A stretch of DNA of 10,201 nt from Pelagophyceae sp. CCMP2097 (GCA_026770575.1 MU657465.1:3733-13933); one strand, 5' to 3'. Shown: positions 1 to 6,960, counted from the first letter of the stretch. Translations and numbers: made by a program. Notes: generated by a model from the letters alone, not told the origin.

Positions 1-50
1 CTTCAACACCGACGTTAATCCTGGCAAAAGGGAATTCCGGTCCCAGTGGG

Positions 51-121
51 GGGGGGGTTCGGGGGGTCTCCCCCCGACACCCCCGACAGTCCGGCGCCGA
101 CGCGCTTCGAAGCGGCGCGCC
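51..121. repeat. G/C-rich imperfect direct repeat, copy 1
   Basis: A run of G, a short spacer, then G6-TCT-C6 (61-75), which can fold into a very stable hairpin. It is followed by a segment containing AGTCCGG and ending in AAGCGGCGCGCC. The same order of blocks recurs at 179-247. Ten consecutive G (48-57) precede and overlap it. No coding function is visible. It looks like a dispersed genomic repeat, but only two copies are present here, so the family is unproven. Confidence 0.6.
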
Positions 122-178
122 TCGCCGGCCGAGCCGATACGAGCAAGCCGGCGATTTGAAAGCGGGTAAGAAGTTAAA

Positions 179-247
179 GGGGGGGTCCGGAGGGTCTCCC
201 CCCGGCCCGCGAGAGTCCGGGCCCGTCACGCCCCCAAGCGGCGCGCC
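179..247. repeat. G/C-rich imperfect direct repeat, copy 2
   Basis: Second copy of the repeat at 51-121, offset by 128 bp. Shared blocks in order are G7-T, GGGTCTCCCCCC, GAGAGTCCGG/GACAGTCCGG and AAGCGGCGCGCC. The copies differ by scattered substitutions and about 2 bp of gap. The hairpin is weaker here because of an A in the G run at 191. Confidence 0.6.
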
Positions 248-325
248 GAAACGTGCGATCGAATGTCAAACAGAGCGCAGCGAGCCCTTCAGCGGGCGTC
301 ACGTTTGAGGAGCGGAGCGACGAGG

Positions 326-387
326 CCAACGGATGGGGGAGTCCAACGGACGTCGCTAGGCGCCCGTTGGACGGAGCTACCCGTTGG
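326..387. repeat. Nested inverted repeat, four CCAACGG/CCGTTGG arms
   Basis: CCAACGG occurs at 326-332 and, as GTCCAACGG, at 341-349. Its inverse occurs as CCGTTGGAC at 364-372 and CCGTTGG at 381-387. The inner pair gives a perfect 9-bp stem with a 14-nt loop. The outer pair adds a 7-bp stem flanking it at near-symmetrical spacing (8 and 8 nt). This could be the end of a foldback element, a protein-binding palindrome or a transcript hairpin; nothing in the sequence decides between these. Confidence 0.65.
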
Positions 388-392
388 TGACT

Positions 393-493
393 TCAACTCG
401 ACGGGAGGGTGGCTTACGCGACGCGTGTCGTGGAAGAGCAGGGCGTGGACGAGCACAATCCGACAAGGAGCCACATAGGTCAACTCGACGGGA
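393..493. repeat. 14-bp direct repeat pair
   Basis: TCAACTCGACGGGA occurs at 393-406 and again at 480-493, start-to-start distance 87 bp. The sequence between the copies is not obviously repeated. The pair lies just after the nested inverted repeat and may belong to the same degenerate repeat element. Confidence 0.55.
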
Positions 494-1106
494 CGGGGTA
501 AGAAAGCCACTTGATCGAAGAGGGGGGCTTCGACTATCACGGTGGGCACGGCCCGTCGGAGCTACCCTTTGCCACTGCCCACTCGTTCCAGTACACGCGC
601 CAGCAACAACGCACCATCCGGATATCCCGTGCCGACTTTCCAGTATCCACCCGCCCCGAAGCCCGGCGACCCCTATATGGGAATCCTTAATACAAGTATG
701 TTCAGAAAAAGGTTATTTCTAGGAATTCCTAATTGGGGGTTTCGAATTCCGGGAAAGCCGATTGCTTGCTTAAGCTCCACCCTGGGTGGGGCTGGCCCAA
801 TAGGGTATGGCCGGCTAATCGGTTCCAAAGTCAGGCTCCCGGACCAAAAGGCCCGGGTGCCATGCCTGCGGGAGTGGTTTGTGCGCTTTGCGCTTGACCC
901 CCTCATGCAAGTACGGGCCGCTAGACACTTTGGCTCTTTGGTCGTGTTCGTCGAGGTTGCCTTGTGGGTTGCGATGGTTTGGTGGCTCACGGGCTCATTC
1001 GATTCTATTCCTAGCACTGGCCGCACTGTACGTGTACCAAAGAACTTGTTCTAATCCTGAGGCTTCGAAGACCGCTTGGCCGATGCGACTCTCGCCGTGA
1101 CTGGCG
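494..1106. other. Non-coding stretch upstream of the repeat-protein gene
   Basis: No convincing gene. A 170-codon open frame at 542-1054 (+) and a 117-codon frame opposite it lack recognisable domains and have the mixed composition of chance frames. A locally AT-richer part (about 665-770) has ill-defined short repeats around GGAATTCC. The promoter and 5' UTR of the gene starting at 1107 should lie in its 3' part, but I see no clear TATA box or initiator to anchor a call. Confidence 0.5.
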
Positions 1107-3479
1107 ATGGCGTCGTGGCTACGCTGCGCGGTCGCGCGCGGGGGGCCCGCCGCGGCCGGCGCGCGCCGCTGCAACGGCGAGGCGGCGGCGGCGCGTGCGT
1201 CGGAGGCGGCGCGCAAGACTCTTGGGAGAGAGATCAACGCGCAGCTTCTGGCGGGCCGGAGCGCCGGCGCCGTCTCCGCGGTGGTGGCGTGCCAGGCGCC
1301 GTATTTCAACGGCGTCAACGTGGCGACGGCGCTGGGCCGCTTCGCCACGCTGCTGCCGCGCGGCGCTTTGCGCGCCGGCGCGGAGCGCGACGGCGTCGAG
1401 GCGCTGGTGCGCCTCGCGATCCGCGGCTGCGCGGGCCTCGACGCGCGCGGCCTCGCCAGCGTGAGCCGGAGCGCCGCGCGGCTCCGAGGCGCGCGCAACG
1501 CGCACGAGCTCCTCGACGCAGTCGCCGCCGAAGCTTCAAAGAAGATTTCCACCTTTGAGTCGCAGGCCCTCGCGAACACCGCCTGGGCCTTTAGCACGGC
1601 GGGCCCCGCCGGCGCGGAGCCAGGCGCGCACGAGGCGCTCTTCGCCGCCGTTGCCGCTGAAGCTTCAAAGAAGATGGCCACATTCACGTCGCAGGAGCTT
1701 TCTAATTTAGTGTGGGCCTTTAGCACGGCGGGCTTTAAAGCGCCATTGCTCTTCGAGGCCGTCGCCGCCGAGGCGACTGTCAAGATGGCGGCGTTCAACT
1801 CGCAGGCGCTCGCCAACACCGCCTGGGCCTTTGCGACGGCGGGGGCCGGTTCCGGGGCGCGCGCCGGGGCGCTGTTCGAGGCCATCGCGCTGGAATCGGT
1901 AAAGAAGATGGAAACGTTTAGCGCGCAGGCTTTGGCGAACGCGGTTTGGGCTTACGCAAAGACGGGCGTCCGCGCGCCGTTGTTGTTCAAAGCCGTTTCC
2001 CGGGAGCTGTTGGGCAAGGTCGAAACGTTCAACGCGCAGGCTTTGGCGAACACGGCGTGGGCCTTTAGCACTGCGGAGTTCCGAGCCCCGGGCGTCTTCA
2101 ACGCGGTCGCTTTAGAGGCGGTGAAGAAAATGGCCACGTTCAACACCCAGGAACTCGCCAGCACCGCCTGGGCCTTTGCAAAAGCGGGCGTCTCGGCGCC
2201 GATGCTCTTCGAGGCCGTCGCCGCGCGGACCAAGAGCAGGGGCTTTGAGTGCACCTCGCAGCACCTCGCAAACACCGCCTGGGCCTACGCGACGGCGGGC
2301 GTCGAGGCGCCGGCTTTATTTGAGGCCGTCGCCTTTCGAGCAGAAAGGAAGATTGCGGCTTTCACAGCGCAGGAGCTCGCGAACACGGCGTGGGCGTTTG
2401 CAAAGGCGGGCGTCGCGGCGCGGCCGCTGTTCCTGGCGGTCAAGGTCGAAGCGCGGCGCAAGATCGAGACGTTCAACGCGCAGAACCTTGCGAACATCGT
2501 CTGGGCCTTTTCCGCCGCGGGCGTCGACGCGCCGTCGTTGCTCGACGCCGTCGCGGTCGAAGCGGTGAAGAAGATGGAAACGTTCGACGCGCAAAACATT
2601 GCAAATACTGTGTGGGCCTTTGCAAAGGCGGGCGTCTCGGCACCTTTGTTGTTCGAGGCGATAGCCGCGGCGTCCGTGGAGCGGATCGCGACGTTCGCGC
2701 CGCAGAACCTCGCAAACACCGTTTGGGCCTATTCGAAAGCGGGCGTCGAGGCGCCGTCGCTGTTTGAAGCCATCGCTGCGGAAGCTTTAACGAAGCTGAC
2801 AAAGTTCAACCCGCAGATGCTCGCCAACACTTTGTGGGCGTTTGCGTTCGCGGGCGTCTCGGCCCCGGTGCTCTTCGAGGAAGCGGCCTTTGAGGCTTTA
2901 AAGAAGATTTCAGTCTTCAACCACGGCGACCTCTCGCACACCGCATGGGCCTTTGCAAAGGCGGGTGTCCCCGCGCCGGCGATGTTTGCGGCCGTGGCGG
3001 CCGCGGCGCTGCCGAAGATGGAAAAGTTCGACGGGACGGACCTGGCCCTCACCGCGTGGGCCTTTGACGAGGCGCGCGAGCCGGCGCCCGCGCTCTTCGA
3101 AGCGATGGCCGCCGAGGCGGTGCGGAAGATGAACGCCTTGAAGTGGCGCCAACTCGCAGACTTCATTTGCGCTTTTTCCAAGGCGGGAATCGACGCGCCC
3201 GAGCTCTTCGCGGCTGCAGAAGAGGCGGCGCCGATGAAGCTCGCCTGGTTCATGCCGCGCGCGAAACTGGAACTCGCGGACGAAACGGCGCGCGCGCCGG
3301 CCGGCGCGCCAGGGCTCTTCGCGGCGATCCGTAGCACAGCGGACCTCGCGCGCCAAGAGGGCTGGGCGCTCGAGTGCCCCCCGCACCTGCAGAACAAGGG
3401 CCCGCAGCGCAGCATGAGGTTGACGAATGCCGCGCTACGATGGTCCGACGGCCCGAGGGACGTCGGGGAGTGCGCTTAA
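1107..3479 (+). CDS. Heptatricopeptide/OPR-like helical-repeat protein, probably organellar RNA-binding
   Basis: A 790-residue intronless protein. Residues 1-22 are rich in Ala and Arg with no acidic residue, as expected for an organelle transit peptide (inference). Residues about 43-130 are a degenerate leader with FNGVNVATAL, a motif I associate with the start of such proteins in protists. From residue 145 to about 705 there are 14 clear repeats and one weak one (678-694, LKWRQLADFICAF). Each follows F-x-x-Q-x-L-A-N-T-x-W-A-F-x-x-A-G, then a link with LFEAVA and a basic KKM. The usual spacing is 37 residues; the link after repeat 1 is 6 longer and after repeat 3 is 4 longer. The 37-residue period matches heptatricopeptide repeats, known as RNA-binding alpha-solenoids in mitochondria and plastids. 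No C-terminal RAP domain is visible. The start is supported by a G at -3 and +4 (GCGATGG) and by the basic N-terminus. The RNA target cannot be read from sequence. It ends at TAA 3477-3479. Confidence 0.85.
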   Translation: MASWLRCAVARGGPAAAGARRCNGEAAAARASEAARKTLGREINAQLLAGRSAGAVSAVVACQAPYFNGVNVATALGRFATLLPRGALRAGAERDGVEALVRLAIRGCAGLDARGLASVSRSAARLRGARNAHELLDAVAAEASKKISTFESQALANTAWAFSTAGPAGAEPGAHEALFAAVAAEASKKMATFTSQELSNLVWAFSTAGFKAPLLFEAVAAEATVKMAAFNSQALANTAWAFATAGAGSGARAGALFEAIALESVKKMETFSAQALANAVWAYAKTGVRAPLLFKAVSRELLGKVETFNAQALANTAWAFSTAEFRAPGVFNAVALEAVKKMATFNTQELASTAWAFAKAGVSAPMLFEAVAARTKSRGFECTSQHLANTAWAYATAGVEAPALFEAVAFRAERKIAAFTAQELANTAWAFAKAGVAARPLFLAVKVEARRKIETFNAQNLANIVWAFSAAGVDAPSLLDAVAVEAVKKMETFDAQNIANTVWAFAKAGVSAPLLFEAIAAASVERIATFAPQNLANTVWAYSKAGVEAPSLFEAIAAEALTKLTKFNPQMLANTLWAFAFAGVSAPVLFEEAAFEALKKISVFNHGDLSHTAWAFAKAGVPAPAMFAAVAAAALPKMEKFDGTDLALTAWAFDEAREPAPALFEAMAAEAVRKMNALKWRQLADFICAFSKAGIDAPELFAAAEEAAPMKLAWFMPRAKLELADETARAPAGAPGLFAAIRSTADLARQEGWALECPPHLQNKGPQRSMRLTNAALRWSDGPRDVGECA
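1539..3220 (+). repeat. Tandem 111-bp coding repeats of the solenoid
   Basis: DNA-level repeats underlying the 37-residue units. Stretches such as TGGGCCTTTGCAAAGGCGGG recur near-identically around 2170, 2391, 2612 and 2947. GAAGCTTCAAAGAAGAT is exact at 1530-1546 and 1659-1675, 129 bp apart, matching the longer first unit. Near-identity of some units against divergence of others suggests recent unit duplication or gene conversion. It is coding throughout, not a satellite or CRISPR array. Confidence 0.85.
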
Positions 3480-3992
3480 GTATTGCGTCCCACAAGCAGT
3501 TTCGATGGCATCGAGGCGGCGACCGCGACATTCCCAGGGGTTATGCTGTGGTAGTGGAGCATCTCGACGTGAGATAGGCGCCGTCCGACGACTGCCCAAC
3601 CGAAGAGGGCACCTTGACCCTTCTTCGAAATGTTCCAAAAAATCCACAGCCGCCGGATTCTCTAAATATTAGTTAAGCTGAAAGTAATCTAAATTGTAAA
3701 GATTTAAGCGGCCTTTAAAGCTAGAAATGGAGGAGTTATCTAGATTTTAAGAGGCCTCACTTAAAATACCTCTCTCTCCGAGCCTTTAAATAGGCCAAAT
3801 ACATCGCGGCATCCCGCCGTTGCTTGCGGAGATTTCATTTCCGCCGAGGGAATTCTAACCCTTGCCTTTTCCGATGGAACTCTAACCCTCTAAGATTCCT
3901 AACACAGTTATAACTCTGACTGTGGGCACTACGGGTTAATGGGCCCTTAGCTACGCGCTCATCCACGACAAGCGCTTCGTCTCTCGGCTTCC
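3480..3992. other. Intergenic region, possible 5' LTR/leader of element A
   Basis: No gene. Positions about 3640-3800 are distinctly AT-richer than the rest of the window and contain TTTAAATA (in CCTTTAAATAGG, about 3783-3794), a plausible TATA-like element. CTAACCC-containing repeats follow (about 3855-3895). An inverted repeat CACAGT/ACTGTG with a 10-nt loop lies near 3902-3923. The position directly before Gag is where the LTR and leader of a copia element should be. However, the right LTR is absent from the window, no primer-binding site for initiator tRNA was recognised, and LTR ends cannot be fixed. The 3' UTR of the upstream gene must also lie at the start of this stretch. Confidence 0.35.
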
Positions 3993-5225
3993 ATGCCGCT
4001 CCGCTCCGCGTCTCGCGTGACCCCTCCTGATCCGCCTCTACTTGCGGCGGCACAAGAGGAGATGGAGGACCAGCTCGGCGCCGGCATCTTGGAGCAGATG
4101 CAGGACAACGCCGCCCCTGGCGACGAGATCCGCCTGCAGCAGCGCGCCACCGAGCTCCGCGACGGCAACCGCGACCTCGCGGCCCAGCGCGACGAGCTCG
4201 CGGTCTCCCTCCTCCGCCACCGGAAGGAGTTTGACGCCGCGGTCGCAGCGCGTGCCGCGTTCGACGCCGCGTCGCCCCCGCCTCCGCCTACCGAGGCCTC
4301 TAGGGCGCCCGCGGCGGCCCCCGACCTTTCGACTAAGGACTCGACGTTCCCTCCGGTTTCTTCCACGGCACCCGGCGCTACGGCGTCCACGCCCCCGACT
4401 ACCACCGACCTGAACAAGGCCCTTGACTACAAGCTGATCCAGACCGGCGCCGTCCAGTTCAAGCTCGGCCTCACCGGCGATCCGCACGGCGACCGGAAAC
4501 GTTTCCTGTCGATGTTCCGAATGCTGGCGAACTACGACCCCCGGCTCCACGGCTTGTCCGCAGAAAAGTTCGACGTCACCGCCATCCGCGCCGATCCGCT
4601 CATCGACAACTTCATGGCCATCGTCTTGACGCTCATGGTCGACGGCACGGAGGCAAGCACCGTGGTCGACGTCCGCGGCACCGGCAAAGGGGCTGACATG
4701 GCGCAGGCCATCTACGACTCTTACGTCAAGACTGCTAAAGGCGTCGACGTCAGCAGCGCTTTCCTGCGCATCAACGGACTCTCGTTGGAGGCCCAAGGCG
4801 GCGACATCCGCAAGTTCCTCTACGAGACCAAGGAAGCGTTCAAGGCCTACGAATTGGCATCCGACTCTAAGATGTCCGAAGTCCTCAAGACATCGTTCCT
4901 CCGCCGCGGCATCGACGTAACCGCGCTCGCCGTGGTGCTGAGCGAATGGGTGCACAAAGACGTCCAGTACGACGAGATGATCGTCCAGCTCCTCAACATG
5001 CGTACGTCTACCCCAACCACAAACGCAACCGCCTTCCTGGCCGCTTCGGCAACCCTGGCCAAGGACGCGGCTACGCTCCACGCCAAGCCCGCGCCGAACA
5101 CGCCACACTGCTTCACGCCCAAGGACGACGCCGCCTTTCGGCAGTGGTACACGGGCGCATGCGACTTTTGCAAGATTTCGAGGCACTTTGCTGCGGAGTG
5201 CTTTAAGGCACGCAAACACGATTGA
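3993..5225 (+). CDS. Retrotransposon Gag polyprotein with CCHC zinc knuckle (element A)
   Basis: 410 residues to UGA at 5223-5225. Residues about 24-92 are rich in Glu, Arg, Gln and Leu with heptad-like spacing, a probable coiled coil. Residues about 93-145 are a Pro/Ala/Thr-rich linker. Residues about 145-345 are helical and resemble copia capsid regions (for example ADMAQAIYDSYVK). The C-terminus holds a perfect CX2CX4HX4C knuckle, C390-C393-H398-C403 (5160-5201), the RNA-packaging motif of Gag. Family role: forms the virus-like particle in the cytoplasm and binds element RNA. The ATG at 3993 has a weak context (T at -3); an ATG at 4062, in GAGATGG, has a better one and may be the real start. 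The frame stays open past the stop into the protease region. A 749-codon antisense frame over this gene is a shadow. Confidence 0.8.
   Translation: MPLRSASRVTPPDPPLLAAAQEEMEDQLGAGILEQMQDNAAPGDEIRLQQRATELRDGNRDLAAQRDELAVSLLRHRKEFDAAVAARAAFDAASPPPPPTEASRAPAAAPDLSTKDSTFPPVSSTAPGATASTPPTTTDLNKALDYKLIQTGAVQFKLGLTGDPHGDRKRFLSMFRMLANYDPRLHGLSAEKFDVTAIRADPLIDNFMAIVLTLMVDGTEASTVVDVRGTGKGADMAQAIYDSYVKTAKGVDVSSAFLRINGLSLEAQGGDIRKFLYETKEAFKAYELASDSKMSEVLKTSFLRRGIDVTALAVVLSEWVHKDVQYDEMIVQLLNMRTSTPTTNATAFLAASATLAKDAATLHAKPAPNTPHCFTPKDDAAFRQWYTGACDFCKISRHFAAECFKARKHD
5223..5225 (+). promoter_or_regulatory. In-frame UGA between gag and protease (leaky or decay stop)
   Basis: The only stop between 3993 and 6297 in this frame, placed 19 codons after the last knuckle Cys, at the natural gag/pol border. 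The next base is A (UGA-AAC). It could be a readthrough stop controlling the Gag:Pol ratio, or a CGA-to-TGA decay mutation. The base context does not match the strongest known readthrough signals. Confidence 0.35.
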
Positions 5226-6189
5226 AACTCGCGCAAGTCGCGCCTCATCGCGCTCAAACCCGCCGACGACCGCGACGGCCGCGGCGCCGACGGTTACGAC
5301 CGCAACGGGCGCGGCGGCAACGGCTCGCGCAGCGGCAACGACCGCGCACCGCGCAACGCGCCCTACGGCGCCAACGGCTCCGACCGCAGCGCGCGCGGCG
5401 CCTACGAGCGCGGCCCGCGAGCCGGCACCTACCCCTCCCACGCGGGGGCCATCGTTCCGTACGGCCACCAGCCCGCGGGCAACGACGACGCGCGCGCAAC
5501 CTACGACCCGCGCATGGCTCCGCGCGCGTCGCTCTACCTCGGCGGCGACGCCATGCTCCAGATGCGCATCGCCGAGACGATCGCCGCCGTTCGGCTCCCG
5601 TCCTACTCGATCAAGGACGGCATCGGAATCCAGGACGCCGTCCCCATGGTCGCGATAGTGGACATCGGCGCCTCGCTCAACGTCTCCACGGGCACCGACG
5701 GCGCGCGCCGGCTCTCTCTGCTCCCCGAGAACCAGACCGTCACTACGATCGACGCGGGAAACGGCACGCACCACTCCAGACTCTCCATGGACTGGCACGG
5801 CAAAGTCCAGGGCGCGGGCGACACGACGTTCGAGGTCCCCGAAGTCTTCGTCGTTCCGTCGATCAAGCACAACATCATCTCGGGCAGTGCCATGTTTCGA
5901 ACGACGGGCACGGTGACGATCATCGACAAGGACCCGCGCATTATTTTGAAAGACGGCCGAGTCATCAAGCTCCTCGCCTGGCAGGGCACCTACGCGCTCC
6001 TGCTCGTCCCGTATACGCGCGTCCTCGCGGAAGTCGAGCGCGGCCTTTCGCTGGCGCACGGCCAGGCCACGCCCACGCCGTACGCGCACCCGCACACGCA
6101 CAAGGCAGCCTTGCTCGCAGCCGTAACGTACGGCGCCGCCGCTTTCGGGCGTGCACCAACGCGCAAAGCGACGACGCAGCGCCTTTTCC

Positions 6190-6225
6190 AGGCCCAGCGC
6201 GATTTTGATTCGGCCGTCTGGGCCT
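6190..6225. repeat. 8-bp inverted repeat beside the junction
   Basis: AGGCCCAG at 6190-6197 and CTGGGCCT at 6218-6225, separated by 20 nt, immediately before the pyrimidine tract. It could form a small hairpin at the element A/B breakpoint. A short repeat in GC-rich DNA may be chance. Confidence 0.4.
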
Positions 6226-6263
6226 TCTTCTTCTTTCTTTCTTTCTCTTTTTTTTCTTCTTTC
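6223..6263. repeat. 41-nt polypyrimidine tract at the A/B junction
   Basis: Uninterrupted C/T (CTT and CTTT units around a T8 run); on the minus strand it is a pure purine tract. It separates the last element A sequence from the RNase H remnant of element B. Purine tracts prime plus-strand synthesis just upstream of the 3' LTR in LTR elements, but here half of RNase H is missing before it and no LTR follows. A simple repeat or a repair/template-switch junction is at least as likely. Confidence 0.7.
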
Positions 6264-6935
6264 GCGACGCGCGCGCGGTGCGCTCACTGGTCGCCTTAAT
6301 CCAGTCTGCGTCGGAGAACGCGCAAGGCTCGCATGCGCCCTCCTGGTACGTGATGCCGAAATGCACCTTGCCGGACAGGTAGGCGAGAATCTGGTAGGCG
6401 ACTTTCAGGTGGTACTGGCACAGCGAGGGCATGTACGTGCACAGGAAGACGGTGTAATACACGATGTCGATGCGCGTCCACCATGCTAGCCAGACGAGCG
6501 ATCCGCCGATTTTTCGGTTGTTGGAAAGCTCCGGCTCGACGAGCGGCGTGTCGGCTTCCGTCGGCAAGCGGAGTAGCGACTTCTCGCAAGGTTGTGGGTG
6601 CGGCGACGTCGGCGTTACTCCGAAATGCTCTAAAATCGCTGTGACGTACAGGCCTTGGTGGAGGAACGTAACGTGCCGCTCGCCGCGAATGCCTGTTTCG
6701 AAAACGACGCCGAGCTCGTGGCGCAGGGGCCCTAAATCAACCAAGTCGAACTTAAGGCGGCAGAACGCGACAAGCTCCTTCCGTAAGGGCGTGTGTGACG
6801 TCGCTGCGATGACGTTGTCGACGTACAGTGCGCATACGAGCGTGGCGCCGGCGCGACGAAGGATGTAGAGACAGGGGTCGCGGCAGTTGATCGGAGAAAA
6901 CCAAAACTGATAAACGCCCCGTTGATGATCTGGTA
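6264..6935 (-). pseudogene. RT C-terminal part and RNase H start (element B)
   Basis: Continues the RT interrupted by the insertion. YQIINGAFISFGF is read first, then a shift of frame at the A4 run 6897-6900 gives DPCLYI and ALYVDNV (6825-6811). The copia active site is YVDD; here the second Asp codon is AAC (6814-6816), a G-to-A change. DLGPLRHELG, RKIGGS and LKVAYQILAYL follow, the expected copia order. RNase H begins at AFSDADW, with its first Asp at 6310-6312, and stops soon after in the purine tract, so its other catalytic residues are lost. No translated product is expected to be active. The open frame at 5965-7131 that contains this segment starts inside the transposon insertion and ends in antisense element A sequence, so its ends are artefacts. 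Confidence 0.85.
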
Positions 6936-6960
6936 CAAGGGGTATCGGCGATGAAACCGG
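6936..6960. repeat. Left terminal inverted repeat of the MITE
   Basis: The first 12 bp are identical to the inverse of 7477-7488. The next 13 bp keep seven matches, including ACC. It starts directly after TA at 6934-6935. Confidence 0.85.

Larger units (their letters stand above)
3993..6299 (+). mobile_element. Copia-like LTR retrotransposon A, 5' half only
   Basis: Contains Gag (3993-5225) and a protease region (5226-6299) in the same frame, separated by one UGA. GAG-pre-integrase, integrase, RT and RNase H are missing. The element stops near the pyrimidine tract at 6223-6263, where oppositely oriented element B begins. The gag-knuckle then protease order is shared by most LTR elements. Assignment to copia rests on the protease context (VDIGAS, then a VPSIKHNIISGS block), which matches copia proteases that precede an integrase. 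The true 5' end probably lies upstream in 3480-3992. Confidence 0.7.
5226..6299 (+). pseudogene. Aspartic protease region of element A, in frame after the Gag UGA
   Basis: From 5226 the Gag frame continues without a stop to TAA 6297-6299. Codons 5226-5513 encode a Gly/Arg/Asn/Asp-rich basic segment (blocks such as RNGRGGNGSRSG), likely a disordered RNA-binding linker. The protease follows: AIVDIGAS, with the presumed catalytic Asp at 5661-5663, then IDAGNG, and VPSIKHNIISGS near 5854-5889, the block that closes copia proteases. GTYALLLV near 5985 matches the beginning of the GAG-pre-integrase region, after which the similarity fades. The catalytic triplet is DIG where D-S/T-G is expected; one C-to-T change from ACC would explain it. 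The last codons run through the pyrimidine tract into antisense element B sequence. An independent start at 5514 is possible but would drop the linker. Probably non-functional. Confidence 0.65.

Noticed and set aside
671..681. CArG-like box CCTATATGGG as a promoter element
   Set aside because: It has a G inside the required A/T core and lies over 400 bp before the start codon; nothing links it to the gene.
542..1054. 170-codon plus-strand frame with a hydrophobic patch near its end
   Set aside because: No domain, no homologue recognised, and other frames are open over the same stretch. I cannot support it as a gene.
995..1885. 296-codon minus-strand frame over the repeat-protein gene, and similar Ala/Ser-rich frames at 2285-2719 and 2729-3415
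   Set aside because: These are mirror images of the tandem repeat in the opposite frame; repeated DNA makes repeated shadow frames. No independent signal.
1539..3220. CRISPR array or satellite DNA
   Set aside because: Repeats are 111 bp, diverged at synonymous sites and continuously coding; there are no short identical repeats with unique spacers.
6223..6263. Functional polypurine tract plus 3' LTR of element B, or a poly(A) tail
   Set aside because: RNase H is truncated before it, no TG...CA repeat follows, and the tract mixes A and G; a simple repeat or junction explains it better.
4038..6287. 749-codon open frame on the minus strand opposite gag and protease
   Set aside because: Composition is Arg/Val/Gly-rich without domains, and the plus strand carries the CCHC knuckle and protease motifs. 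Long antisense frames are expected opposite GC-biased codons.
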